Below are positions 44,312 to 53,502 of a DNA stretch of 64,000 nt, in pieces. Origin of the DNA: Candidatus Hydrogenosomobacter endosymbioticus (GTDB taxonomy: Bacteria; Pseudomonadota; Alphaproteobacteria; Holosporales; GW7); assembly GCF_021654655.1 (NCBI RefSeq), contig NZ_AP025225.1:384001-448000 (forward strand), in the 5' to 3' direction. The translations under genes and the position numbers were made by a program. The stretch's first letter is position 1. Every line of letters begins with the position of its first letter. The notes under the pieces were generated by a model. The model was not told the origin of the DNA, ran no database searches, and saw only the letters and a program-made list of their open reading frames with translations.

Positions 44312-45346
44312 TCACCAATTTTGGTTCGAGTCATACTTTTTCTCGTAACCATTCAAAGAATCGCTCGGAGAAAAAGTTTTCTCCTGGACGCTTTTTTCAG
44401 GGTCATCAAAAATAGCGTCTCCGCATTTTATACCGGCTAAGCAAAATAAATCACCGCGAGTATAAAATTTCACTATATCGTCAAAGGCACCATTGTCCCC
44501 AGCCCTGGGCCTTGCACAAAAAAACAAATCGTCTTTGCAATTTTGTTTTTTGCAGTTGTTATATCCGCTGGAGATTGGCTTTCTGGCTCTACCAGCTCCG
44601 CCAATGAAAGCGCCAGCTCCTTTAGGCCCGTGACTTATAAGGACAACAGCAACTCCTCCAACAGTTTTTGCGCAAACATATTTGTTTACAGATTCCGTGT
44701 TTCCATCTCTGATATCTAGCGCACAGGGACGTCGCGCACTTTTTGTATATCCATTTTTAGGGAAAAAATCTTCACAGAAAGATTTTTTATTTGGCGTCGG
44801 GATGTAGTATGTTAGTGACGGATCAATGCACAGAGTCATCCAATTCCCAAAACCATCTTTTGCAACCCTCTCTGGAACTCCTATTGTCTTAAACGGAACA
44901 ATACCAATATAGCGCTGCTCGGTGCTCATCTGTCCAACAGCCTCTCCAACAGCAGCTGGGTCAGCTGGACATGGCAGTCTTTGCATTCTTGCAAAAAAGT
45001 GCGCAAGAGCCCTCACAATCCTTTCCTGATTTTCTTCCGTCTTGCGAATTCTCATCTGCATATAGAATGTATTCACAGAAGACACTACAGCTCCCATAAC
45101 AACGCCCATTATAACCAAAACGAAAGCTGTCTCTATCAGAGACATCCCAGAATTGCCAAAATGTTCAACCTCAGAACGACGGCAAGTCGACATCCCTAAG
45201 GTATGCCTGATAATAGAAACGAATCTGAATCTCCGGCCGCTAATGACACGACATCCAGAAACCAAAAGGTGGATCAACACAAACCCTGATGGTACAACAA
45301 CTGCTGCTAGGCATACTATATAAAACAAAACTCTATCAATCGTCAT
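44312..45346 (-). CDS. Type IV pilin/pseudopilin-like protein
   Basis: The middle contains a prepilin cleavage-and-helix motif: G-MSLIETAFVLVIMGVVMGAVVSS, with Glu at +5, as in type IV pilins and type II secretion pseudopilins. After it come ~230 residues with several Cys (RLPCPADP, MTLCIDP, FCEDFFP, PCALDIRD and others) in a globular, GspH/PulG-like position. Starts: ATG 45346, 15 nt after the lpxD stop, gives 344 residues with an extra N-terminal membrane span; ATG 45193 (MSTCRRSEVEHFGNSG leader) gives 293 and a more normal leader. The frame is open into lpxD to 45463. No pilin assembly genes are near. Substrate/role unknown; DNA uptake or secretion is possible. Confidence 0.7.
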   Translation of the reverse strand: MTIDRVLFYIVCLAAVVVPSGFVLIHLLVSGCRVISGRRFRFVSIIRHTLGMSTCRRSEVEHFGNSGMSLIETAFVLVIMGVVMGAVVSSVNTFYMQMRIRKTEENQERIVRALAHFFARMQRLPCPADPAAVGEAVGQMSTEQRYIGIVPFKTIGVPERVAKDGFGNWMTLCIDPSLTYYIPTPNKKSFCEDFFPKNGYTKSARRPCALDIRDGNTESVNKYVCAKTVGGVAVVLISHGPKGAGAFIGGAGRARKPISSGYNNCKKQNCKDDLFFCARPRAGDNGAFDDIVKFYTRGDLFCLAGIKCGDAIFDDPEKSVQEKTFSPSDSLNGYEKKYDSNQNW

Positions 45347-45360
45347 ATCAGCATCTGACG

Positions 45361-46440
45361 CTATACTTCTCTGGAAGCCATCTTCCATAGACCGACAACC
45401 TGCCGCCTCCATTTTTTCGCGCACACAGCTGGTATCCCTGCAATAATACTCCTTTCGGAACACGACCTCATGACCCCGCTTTTAGCAGCAACCATGGTCC
45501 CGCTCCCAATAGATATGTGCCCAGCCACACCTACCTGTCCTCCAAGAGCGCACCCATCCCCTATTTTAACGCTGCCAGCTATACCACACTGCGCGGCAAT
45601 TATCACATTTTCGCCTATCGTAACGTTATGCCCAATTTGAGTAAGGTTATCGATCCTAGTATTTTTGCCTATAGTTGTGCTAGTGGACTGAAAAACGCCT
45701 CTGTCAACAGACGTTCCAGCTCCGATCTGCACACAATCTCTTATTACCACGATACCAGTGTGCGGTATATCTATCGGGGCCTCACCAGTCACAGAAAAAC
45801 CAAACCCGCTCTGGCCAATCCTAGCCCCCTGTTTAACGTATACTTTGTCACCGATAGACGAATGCATAACAGATGCGCAAGACTCAAACACACACCCTCT
45901 CCCCGTCTCTACATTCGGACCGATAACACATTGAGAGCCCACAACAGACTCTTCTCCTAAAAAAACACGCCCATGAACGATAGAACCGGGAAAAACCTTA
46001 CATCCCTTCCCCAAGCAAGAGTCTCTATGAATAAGAGCTCCGTCTATTCTGCTATATTCCGCAAAATTACATTCATAAAAAAATTGTGGGTATAAAATTT
46101 CCGCCGCCTTTCTTATACCAGCAACCGGGAATTTCGTCACAAGCGGCACACAAGAATCTGGAAGAAGGTGCGCGCTGTCAGAATCAATAAAACACGCAGT
46201 CGATTTCGTTTTATTTATAGAGTCGGCGACCCTCGCATTGCGCAAAAACTGTTTAGCAAAGAACGAAACCGAACCACTTACGGCTCTGTCGAGAGGCGCT
46301 ATCTCACACACAGTCAACTTCTCCGCCTCTGGATGGACAAAAGACGATACCAAATCTCCGCATTCAATGACTATATCACCAATAGCAACGTGACGCCCAC
46401 CAATTGAGCTCTCTACTCTATCATCTTCATTTGCAAACAT
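45361..46440 (-). CDS. lpxD: UDP-3-O-acylglucosamine N-acyltransferase LpxD
   Basis: Third step of lipid A synthesis: N-acylation of UDP-3-O-acyl-glucosamine. N-terminal uridine-binding domain, then a left-handed beta-helix of hexapeptide repeats (LGKGCKVFPGSIVHGRVFLGEESVVGSQCVIGPNVETG and onward), the catalytic His segment NLTQIGHNVTIGENV, and the helical C-terminus. At 359 residues it is normal. It follows the OmpH-type chaperone by 16 nt, the conserved skp-lpxD order; bamA and fabZ are missing from the block. Confidence 0.94.
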   Translation of the reverse strand: MFANEDDRVESSIGGRHVAIGDIVIECGDLVSSFVHPEAEKLTVCEIAPLDRAVSGSVSFFAKQFLRNARVADSINKTKSTACFIDSDSAHLLPDSCVPLVTKFPVAGIRKAAEILYPQFFYECNFAEYSRIDGALIHRDSCLGKGCKVFPGSIVHGRVFLGEESVVGSQCVIGPNVETGRGCVFESCASVMHSSIGDKVYVKQGARIGQSGFGFSVTGEAPIDIPHTGIVVIRDCVQIGAGTSVDRGVFQSTSTTIGKNTRIDNLTQIGHNVTIGENVIIAAQCGIAGSVKIGDGCALGGQVGVAGHISIGSGTMVAAKSGVMRSCSERSIIAGIPAVCAKKWRRQVVGLWKMASREV

Positions 46441-46456
46441 TGAAGTTACCTACAGG

Positions 46457-47023
46457 CTATTTTTCATCAAGCTTCACAGGTATAGTAGGCAAGACCTCGT
46501 TCAATTTACCAACGACTTCCTGAGTGATATCCTTTACAGATTTATCGTTAAACCATAGAATCGCACTTTTCTCCATTATAATAGACAGGTCTTGCTTCTG
46601 TCCCATTTCTTTCAGTATCCCCGAGACTTTATCATTTAGAAGCAAAAGGACCCCCTGATAGGCCTTTTGAAGTTTGGCTCTACTGTCTTGAACCTTTTTG
46701 TTCAAAAGAGAAACTTTTTGGTCAAATGCAGACTTCCTCTCGCGCATTTGTTTTTCAGAAAGCGAGCTCCCAAGAGACGTTATCCGCATTTTTTCTTTTT
46801 CCAGGTTCTCATGGATTTTTGCAAATTCTTGCTCATACGCTTTTTCTTTCCCTTCCAACACTTCTGTAACCTTTTTCACCGCCTCACAGTTTTCTATGGC
46901 CTTTTGCACATCTACAATAGCAACATTTTTGTGTATTTCTGCATTCGCAACCAGCCCCCAACAAAAGGAAAAAGCCACAGCAACCACTAAACAAAAACCA
47001 CACTTACTTCTCTCAAAATTCAT
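46457..47023 (-). CDS. OmpH/Skp-family periplasmic chaperone
   Basis: Chaperone for outer-membrane proteins crossing the periplasm. ATG 47023 gives a signal peptide (FCLVVAVAFSFCWGLVANA, cut before EIHKNVAIVDVQKAIENC), then a long coiled-coil arm (EGKEKAYEQEFAKIHENLEKEKMRITSLGSSLSEKQMRERK) and the trimerisation strand at the end (ILWFNDKSVKDITQEVVGKLNEVLP). At 188 residues it is the Skp size. GTG/ATG 47047 would add eight residues ahead of the leader. First gene of a pair with lpxD. Confidence 0.88.
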   Translation of the reverse strand: MNFERSKCGFCLVVAVAFSFCWGLVANAEIHKNVAIVDVQKAIENCEAVKKVTEVLEGKEKAYEQEFAKIHENLEKEKMRITSLGSSLSEKQMRERKSAFDQKVSLLNKKVQDSRAKLQKAYQGVLLLLNDKVSGILKEMGQKQDLSIIMEKSAILWFNDKSVKDITQEVVGKLNEVLPTIPVKLDEK

Positions 47024-47199
47024 ATAAAGCGGATCTCCTACCCACAATGCCTAAAATCTCTACCGTCGATGGTACATCAAATTTCTTCTCATGTGTACGA
47101 AAAACATACCATTTTAAGCAATAAATATTTTATAAAATCGTATACGACGAATGAGCAGCGCCACAAAAACTCTCTTTATCATATGTCGAGCTGAAAATA

Positions 47200-48156
47200 T
47201 TAAAAATGGTTAAATGGATGAATGAATTTTGTGATGTCCTGACCGTTATTGACGATTTTCACACCCAATTCTTTTTTTATAGTACCTATTTCGCGAAAAC
47301 AATAACCAAATGCCTTATCAAAATTCTTGCTAGCCTGTTTGATAAGCGCTTTTGGAACAGAAAAAAGAAGTCCATAGTCCTCTCCTCCCTCAACGCACGC
47401 AAACTCAGAGTTTATGCATAGAAAATCGCAGGCTTCCTGAAACGCCAGGTCACATAGAAGAGACCTAACATCTATAATTGCGCCCACTCCAGATTCATTG
47501 CACATTTTCCCCGCATCTATAAAGATCCCATCTGACACATCCATCATCGCCGTTGCAACGCCAGCAAGAAACTGGCCCTCATCGACAAGGGCTTTTGGCC
47601 ATAGAAATGTATTTTTGAATTTATCGAATATTTCAGAAGTTTTGTTCTGCTCAAGAGCTAGAAATCCGACATGAGCAAACCCGGCATTCCCAACGAAGCA
47701 GAGAACGTCTCCTACTGAAGCGCCGCTTCTTCTCACGGTTACACTGTCTCCGCGCGCCCCTATTACAGTAGAGTTTATATTCAATCCGCCATACGACTTT
47801 GTGGTATTTCCACCAATTATGTACACTCCAGCTTTTTCGCACTCAAAACATAAGCTAGTAATAAATTTGTCCATATATTCCGCGTGAAAATCTAGAGGAA
47901 TACAAGCGGACAGCAATAAAAATCTTGGGCACCCGCCCATGGCAGCAATATCGCTCATGCTTTGGTGTAGCGCTTTACGGGCGAGACTTCCAGGAGAATG
48001 GTAACGCAGCCTAAAATGAACTCCCTCCACCAGGGAATCTGTGCTGATGAGCATTTTCTCTCCTGCGCCACCTCCAAACACAGCAGAGTCGTCTCCAATA
48101 TAAAGCGGAAAATTTTTCCTAATGCTGTTGATCACTAAATCTTCAGAAATCCTCAT
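47200..48156 (-). CDS. thiL: Thiamine-monophosphate kinase
   Basis: Phosphorylates thiamine monophosphate to thiamine pyrophosphate. AIR synthase-like fold: PLYIGDDSAVF, ISTDSLVEGVHF, GSLARKALHQSMSDIAAMGGCPRFLLLS, IGGNTTKSYGGLNINSTVIG, MDVSDGIFIDAGKMC and EGGEDYGLLFSV. At 318 residues it is normal. ATG 48156 is preferred to GTG 48162. It follows accD by about 14 nt and is likely co-transcribed. No other thiamine genes are in the window. Confidence 0.93.
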   Translation of the reverse strand: MRISEDLVINSIRKNFPLYIGDDSAVFGGGAGEKMLISTDSLVEGVHFRLRYHSPGSLARKALHQSMSDIAAMGGCPRFLLLSACIPLDFHAEYMDKFITSLCFECEKAGVYIIGGNTTKSYGGLNINSTVIGARGDSVTVRRSGASVGDVLCFVGNAGFAHVGFLALEQNKTSEIFDKFKNTFLWPKALVDEGQFLAGVATAMMDVSDGIFIDAGKMCNESGVGAIIDVRSLLCDLAFQEACDFLCINSEFACVEGGEDYGLLFSVPKALIKQASKNFDKAFGYCFREIGTIKKELGVKIVNNGQDITKFIHPFNHF

Positions 48157-48170
48157 ATTCACACTTGCGT

Positions 48171-49064
48171 TCAGGCAAAGGCCGAAGGAGAAGACAGAAA
48201 TGTCGTCCCGCTTTTGTCGCTTTCATGACACAGTATACTGCATATATTGCCTATTACAGATTTTAGCTCCGTTCTATGCACTATCATATCAACAAACCCA
48301 TGTGCCTTTTGAAACTCTGCCGTTTGAAACCCATCAGGCAACGGCCGCTTCAGTGTTTCTTGTATCACCCTTGCACCAGTAAAACCTATTATTGCGTTCG
48401 GCTCAGCGATTATTATATCTCCAAGAGCTGCGAACGATGCTGCAACTCCTCCAGTTGTTGGATGAGTCATCACAGATATAAAGGGAATTTTTTTTTCTTT
48501 GACCCTGATAACAGCAATGACGCTTCTTGCCATCTGCATAAGAGAAAGGATTCCTTCTTGCATGCGCGCTCCACCAGACGACGGAATCACTATATAAGGA
48601 GCTCCTAGAGACACAGACTCTTGCGCAGCCATAAGAAGCGCTTCCCCGACGGCAATACCCATAGACCCGCCGATAAAGCTGAAGTTAAAGCAAGAAACCA
48701 TGCATAATCTGCCATTTATATACCCCTTTGCAACAGTAATTGCTTCTCCACTTCCAGACTTAGCGCTAGCGTCTTTTAAACGATCTACATATCGCTTTTG
48801 ATCTTTAAAATGAATAGGATCCGATATAACGGAAGGCATCGGCAACACCGAATACTCTGCATTATCAAAAAGCATAGCCATTCTTTTAGTAACAGGAATT
48901 TGAAAATGGTGCTGACAATAACGGCACACATAGCTCTGCGAATCGAGGTCTTTGCTAAAAATCATCTGCTCACATCCGGGACATTTAGCCCACAAATTGT
49001 CTGGAACATCGCTTTTCTTGACAAAGCTCCTTATCTTTGGCCTCAATTGAGTGAACCAATTCAT
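48171..49064 (-). CDS. accD: Acetyl-CoA carboxylase carboxyltransferase subunit beta
   Basis: Part of the enzyme that makes malonyl-CoA for fatty acid synthesis. N-terminal four-Cys zinc ribbon (KCPGCEQMIF ... YVCRYCQHHF), then the carboxyltransferase core (GSGEAITVAKGYINGRLCMVSCFNFSFIGGSMGIAVGE, SGGARMQEGILSLMQMA, THPTTGGVAASFA, GDIIIAEPNAIIGFTGARVI). ATG 49064 with GGAGGA 6 nt upstream is chosen over the upstream start at 49079. At 297 residues it is normal. Confidence 0.96.
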   Translation of the reverse strand: MNWFTQLRPKIRSFVKKSDVPDNLWAKCPGCEQMIFSKDLDSQSYVCRYCQHHFQIPVTKRMAMLFDNAEYSVLPMPSVISDPIHFKDQKRYVDRLKDASAKSGSGEAITVAKGYINGRLCMVSCFNFSFIGGSMGIAVGEALLMAAQESVSLGAPYIVIPSSGGARMQEGILSLMQMARSVIAVIRVKEKKIPFISVMTHPTTGGVAASFAALGDIIIAEPNAIIGFTGARVIQETLKRPLPDGFQTAEFQKAHGFVDMIVHRTELKSVIGNICSILCHESDKSGTTFLSSPSAFA

Positions 49065-49265
49065 ACTTCCTCCGCACACAGCAGTGATCTAAACATTAAA
49101 ATACCATATTTCGCGCAAATGGTAACTTTTAACTTACCTTGCATACGTTTTCAATATTTTGTCTGCGCGCATATCACAGCATAATTATACTTCTCCACCC
49201 TTGTAATTTTTTGTTAACGAACTTTTATTATACTTTTTTCATAAAATACATAAAATCCAACTAAC

Positions 49266-52200
49266 ATGAAATATAATAAAATATTACTAATAAGTGCCTT
49301 GATATTGTCAAGCAATGCGTTCGCCGGAAAAGATGACGAAAAAAACAAGGCGGCAGAAAATAGAAAAAACAAGGCGGCAGAAGATAGAAAAAACGAGGCG
49401 GCAGAAAATAGGCAAAAAGTACAAGAATTGGCTAAACAGCAGCGTCTCCAGGCAGTTCTACAACTCCAACAGAAACAGGAACTGGAACGGAAGCAGAAAC
49501 AGAAACAGGAACGGAAGCAGAAACTGGAACTAGAACGGAAGCAGAAACTGGAACTACAAAACCAAACAGCTGGTAGCGCCCAAATAAAACAAACTGAAGA
49601 TGCTAAACAACCACAATTGACCATGCAACAAATGGAAAAAACACATGCCCCCACGCAATCACTACAAAGTCAAGAAAGTCTAATAGAACCGAGCTTAACT
49701 GCGTCAAGAATAAAGGTTAAAGAACAAAATTTAAAATCCTCTCAAGAGGAAAATAAACGGCTAGCTCAAAAAATAGTCAAAACCCTTCAACCTTTAAGCG
49801 CAATCTCCCCTAAACAAAGCAGATCAAATTCCCCAAAAGAAGCGCGGTCGGAATTTCCGCATAAAACTGAAGATCAGAAAATAGAGGCACGCTCCATAGT
49901 GCAGGAAAAAATAATAGCAAAAATTCCAACGATTATAGAATCCACCTTGACTGGCAATATAAAACAGGTTCAAAAAAAGCTCGCTTTCGAAAATATCTTT
50001 AAAGCGCTCATACAAAGGGTAAACCCTGCATCTAATACGCTTACAATAGAAATCCCCGGAAGCAACGAAGAGCAAGTCAACAAAGAGCAAGTCAACAAAG
50101 AGCAAGTCAACAAAGAGCAAGTCAACAAAGAGCCAATCAACAAAGAGCAAATCAACGAAGAGCAAATCAACAAAGAGCAAATCAACAAAGAGCAAATCAA
50201 CAAAGAGCAAATCAACAAAGAGCAAATCAACAAAAAATCAAACAATAAAAATTTGATCATAAAAAACGTTCTCTCAAATTCAATAAACGCCGGAGGAATA
50301 CAACAAAATTCGCTCCGCAGTCTTGTAACGCTCACTAATAATATCTATGAACATTTATCTTCCATCATCCGCTCCAACAAAATAGACCCTCGTTTTCAAA
50401 CGAAAATCAATGTAGATGCAAAAATACTATCTTCACAGGTAGACTCTATCTTGCCTGCGTATGAAAAAGGAGCAGAACTTACAAATAAAAAATCGCAAAT
50501 AGGTAGAAAGCAACACACAGAGATCGATACGCAACTAAAACAGACTCCTGTTGATAATATAGAAAAACAAGCAACTACAACAAACACAAAACAGCAATTA
50601 GAGCAATTAGCTGCTGTTGATGATGCAAGGGACGCGAGCCAGTATTTAGAAGAGGAGAAATCTGCACCTGAACAACATTTATCAGATCAAGAATCATCGA
50701 CGAAACCACAGGAACAAACAACAACCAAACAGAACAAACAAATAAAACTTATAGCGGAAAATCTTGATCCAACAAATCAGCAGCAGGTTAAAGCAACAAC
50801 ATCAGCAAAAAAAGCTCCGCAACAACTTTCTTCAGAAAATAAAACTAACAAACCACAAAATATTCGTGATTTTTTAAAACAGCAAAAATCAGCAAAAAAA
50901 TCAGATTTACAAATACAAATTTCTGAAAATAAAAAAGAAATGACAGACAAGCAAAAAGCTGCATTCATAGAATTATCAAAAGAACTTAATAAAAATACCG
51001 AATTTGATAATACCGCAAACCAGAATTATAAATCAAAACAACAAGAGGAGCAAGCTATAAAGAATAAAGTTGAAAAAGAAAACTTATTAGCTCAGGACGA
51101 ACTTGCCGCTGACAAAAGCACACAGACGCAACAAGATTTGATTCAGCAACCTGCTGCTACCAGCAAACAACCGTTTTCTGATGAAGGTTTTGAAGAATAT
51201 GTTGACCAGGCAAACCCCAACGAATCAAATCTTTTATACTCCAAAATCCAGGCCCAAAACCCGGCACAAAAAAGTGGCGTGAAGCAAGCCCCAACTATAC
51301 CACAAGAACAAAAAAAAATTGAGCAGCTTCAATCCTATGCTGATGAACTGGATAAATTTGCTTTAAAAGCACAAATTCCAGCTACCGGATATATCAATAA
51401 ATTCAAGCTTCCGCATAAGGGGCTATCCAACGAAGATAAGTATAAAATGTGGGAAAAAATAGCAACTTCAGAAAATATAAAGTCCAACCTAAAAAACCAT
51501 TGGAAAAGTATAAAAGACGCGCTATCGCAAGGAGACGATTCAAGTATGCTAGCTATCGATCAGCAGAAAGACGAATATGTCGAAGACATATATAGTTTGA
51601 AAGAAAAATTACACCCAGTATTAGCGTCTATCGGTAGGGCGACTGATCCTGCATCTCCGCAAGAAATAGACTCTATAAAAACTAGAAAATTCGCCAATTT
51701 CTTTAAAAATCAGGCCGAGTTTATTAAAGAGCGCTTAGCTCCTAAAAATAAAAACAAAACTGAAAACGAACTTTTAGAAAAAGCATACGAAGAGTTTAGC
51801 AAAATCCTTCCTAAAGAATGGGCTATGGCCAAAGATCTAGTCATAGAAAATAAAAATAAAGATCCCAAAGAGCAAAATGCACAAAACCTGACTGCTGCTA
51901 AATCTAATAAAAAACAGCAATCTCAAGAAAAAGCTCTAGGAACAAAAGATCGCGAAGAAAACCCACTCGAATCATCTGAGGAGAGCTATGACAATAAACA
52001 TCTATCTGAACAAAATCGGCTACAACAGCAGTATGCGCAGACCATGATGCAACAGCAGCAACTATTCAATCCATATTTCATGATGCCAGTTCAATATGCG
52101 CAAAATCATCATCCTTATATAGATGAAATTGAGAATTTAAAAAGAAAAATCAAAAAACTTAAAAAATATAAAGCTGCAAATAGACAAAACAAGGGCCAGA

Positions 52201-52481
52201 TAAAAGAAAAACAATTTATAGACTATGACTCAGACTATCAGGGAGACTCCGAATCATCTTCACCCCAAATTCAACCAAAAACACAAAAGCCTATATATAA
52301 GGATGCCAGCAGTCAATCAACAGAATCCAAACAATCAAACAAAGAGACAGAAAGCGGAAAGACCTCTGATAAAACAAAAACTGACTCTCCAAGTCAACAA
52401 CCCCCTGCTAAAAAGCTGACAGAAGCCCAAATAATAAAACAAAAACAAGAGGCTCTAAATAAAAACAGCTGGTTTTTTTAA
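49266..52481 (+). CDS. Large secreted repeat-rich Gln/Lys/Glu protein (1071 aa)
   Basis: Not recognised. Signal peptide MKYNKILLISALILSSNAFA, mature start GKDDEKNK. Residues 27-50: three 8-residue repeats (NKAAENRK type). Residues ~56-95: Gln/Lys/Glu coiled-coil-like sequence with KQKLELER units. Residues ~268-322: eleven tandem pentapeptides of the type KEQVN/KEQIN. The middle (~400-700) is Gln/Lys/Ser-rich and looks disordered. Residues ~690-870 are more structured (KMWEKIATSENIKSNLKNHWKSIKDAL, LHPVLASIGRATDPASPQEIDSIKTRKFANFFKNQAEFIKERL), a helical domain. The end is again Gln/Ser-rich with one Tyr/Met/Gln segment (MMQQQQLFNPYFMMPVQYAQ). Monocistronic with terminator. Export, size and repeats fit a surface or host-directed protein (inference). 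Confidence 0.8.
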   Translation: MKYNKILLISALILSSNAFAGKDDEKNKAAENRKNKAAEDRKNEAAENRQKVQELAKQQRLQAVLQLQQKQELERKQKQKQERKQKLELERKQKLELQNQTAGSAQIKQTEDAKQPQLTMQQMEKTHAPTQSLQSQESLIEPSLTASRIKVKEQNLKSSQEENKRLAQKIVKTLQPLSAISPKQSRSNSPKEARSEFPHKTEDQKIEARSIVQEKIIAKIPTIIESTLTGNIKQVQKKLAFENIFKALIQRVNPASNTLTIEIPGSNEEQVNKEQVNKEQVNKEQVNKEPINKEQINEEQINKEQINKEQINKEQINKEQINKKSNNKNLIIKNVLSNSINAGGIQQNSLRSLVTLTNNIYEHLSSIIRSNKIDPRFQTKINVDAKILSSQVDSILPAYEKGAELTNKKSQIGRKQHTEIDTQLKQTPVDNIEKQATTTNTKQQLEQLAAVDDARDASQYLEEEKSAPEQHLSDQESSTKPQEQTTTKQNKQIKLIAENLDPTNQQQVKATTSAKKAPQQLSSENKTNKPQNIRDFLKQQKSAKKSDLQIQISENKKEMTDKQKAAFIELSKELNKNTEFDNTANQNYKSKQQEEQAIKNKVEKENLLAQDELAADKSTQTQQDLIQQPAATSKQPFSDEGFEEYVDQANPNESNLLYSKIQAQNPAQKSGVKQAPTIPQEQKKIEQLQSYADELDKFALKAQIPATGYINKFKLPHKGLSNEDKYKMWEKIATSENIKSNLKNHWKSIKDALSQGDDSSMLAIDQQKDEYVEDIYSLKEKLHPVLASIGRATDPASPQEIDSIKTRKFANFFKNQAEFIKERLAPKNKNKTENELLEKAYEEFSKILPKEWAMAKDLVIENKNKDPKEQNAQNLTAAKSNKKQQSQEKALGTKDREENPLESSEESYDNKHLSEQNRLQQQYAQTMMQQQQLFNPYFMMPVQYAQNHHPYIDEIENLKRKIKKLKKYKAANRQNKGQIKEKQFIDYDSDYQGDSESSSPQIQPKTQKPIYKDASSQSTESKQSNKETESGKTSDKTKTDSPSQQPPAKKLTEAQIIKQKQEALNKNSWFF
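49344..49415 (+). repeat. Three 24-bp tandem units
   Basis: Three in-frame 24-bp units (49344-49367, 49368-49391, 49392-49415) encode NKAAENRK, NKAAEDRK and NEAAENRQ, just after the signal peptide of the 1071-residue protein. Confidence 0.9.
50067..50231 (+). repeat. Eleven 15-bp tandem units
   Basis: Eleven in-frame 15-bp units of the form GARGAGCAARTCAAC encode E/KEQVN (first four) then KEPIN once and E/KEQIN (six). The block splits into a V-type and an I-type run, so two rounds of expansion probably happened. A decayed twelfth unit follows. Confidence 0.95.
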
Positions 52482-52522
52482 TAGCTCAAAGTAAAATGAT
52501 ACATAAAAATCAATTTCCTATG

Positions 52523-52550
52523 CAGGGCTTCGGCCCTGTATTTTCTTTTT
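52523..52550 (+). terminator. Rho-independent terminator (UUCG hairpin)
   Basis: CAGGGC-TTCG-GCCCTG (52523-52538), a 6-bp stem with the extra-stable TTCG loop, followed by TATTTTCTTTTTTA. It lies 42 nt past the stop of the 1071-residue gene. Confidence 0.85.
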
Positions 52551-52602
52551 TATAAGATACAAATTTTAATCAAAATTTCTTGAAAAAATTTATAGAATGT
52601 TT

Positions 52603-53211
52603 TCATTTTTTCGTTTCTGAATTGGTTTTTGTTTCTGAATTAGTCTGTTTTTCCTTCTTCGCTTTCTTTTCAGCTTTTCCAGAATACTCCGTATGCCCTT
52701 TAATCTTGTGATATTCCTTCTCTGATGAGGAAACTTTCGCCTTATTTCCGTAAGGAAGGAAGCGAAGCTTTATATAACCGACGATCACTCTGGTTGTTGC
52801 GTCAATAATTTTGTAGCTATAAAAAACAGCTTTTCTATTTGCAGAATCTTTATCTATTGGCTTTGACCCCCATGGAATGTTCGTATCAATTCCTATTCCA
52901 ATTACCTCTGGCTTATGAACGGCTCGATCGCTAACCCGAACCTCAAAATTTCGATAGCTAACAACCGGCATTAACTGCTCTGCTCTAGAGCATATCCAAA
53001 TTGAATCTAGCTCGAACAAATCATCCGAACTTCCAGAAGAACTAAGTTTAAAAATGGAGCGCGGAGAAGATTTGTATATTTTTAGCATACCTTCTACCTG
53101 GTCATGAGACAGCTTCTGAGGAGGAAGAGCATGCAATATTGATGAAAAAACTCCTGCCACTAGGATAGCCCAATAGCAAAACGTCATAAAACACACACGG
53201 CAACAAGCCAT
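52603..53211 (-). CDS. Secreted protein of unknown function with Lys-rich tail (202 aa)
   Basis: Not recognised. N-terminal membrane/signal segment (MTFCYWAILVAGVFSSILHA, likely cut before LPPQK). Residues ~40-140 look folded, with regular strands (LMPVVSYRNFEVRVSDRAVH, VIGIGIDTNIPWGSKPI, KAVFYSYKIIDATTRVIVGYIKLRFLPYG). The last ~45 residues are Lys/Ser/Glu-rich and contain a duplicated hexapeptide (TNSETK twice). ATG 53211 is chosen; 53241 and 53187 are alternative starts. It is convergent with the 1071-residue gene. The 53212-53502 gap holds no gene. No function can be read. Confidence 0.65.
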   Translation of the reverse strand: MACCRVCFMTFCYWAILVAGVFSSILHALPPQKLSHDQVEGMLKIYKSSPRSIFKLSSSGSSDDLFELDSIWICSRAEQLMPVVSYRNFEVRVSDRAVHKPEVIGIGIDTNIPWGSKPIDKDSANRKAVFYSYKIIDATTRVIVGYIKLRFLPYGNKAKVSSSEKEYHKIKGHTEYSGKAEKKAKKEKQTNSETKTNSETKK

Positions 53212-53502
53212 CCACTTCGGGCCACCAGAGCCAAAATACATATTGAAAGTTCCAGCATTCCGCCGTGAAAAAAATATACACTAACGCGATAAAATTACTG
53301 TAAAGCCTATAGCGCCAATAAAAACCAACAGGAGAACAGAAGAAAATAAACAAGACGGGCACAGGTTGGCCCGCCTTAAGCACAACGGACGAAAAGACCA
53401 CGAGAACACCACATTTCTCACAGTTGGGCGCAGAGCAAAAACAAATCCAACACAAGAACAAACTTGATGCGTTATGCCTTAGTGCCTGCGCCCCCCAACG
53501 TC

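Noticed and set aside
50067-50231. Regular spaced repeats considered as a CRISPR array
   Set aside because: The 15-bp units are directly adjacent with no spacers and lie in frame inside a gene.
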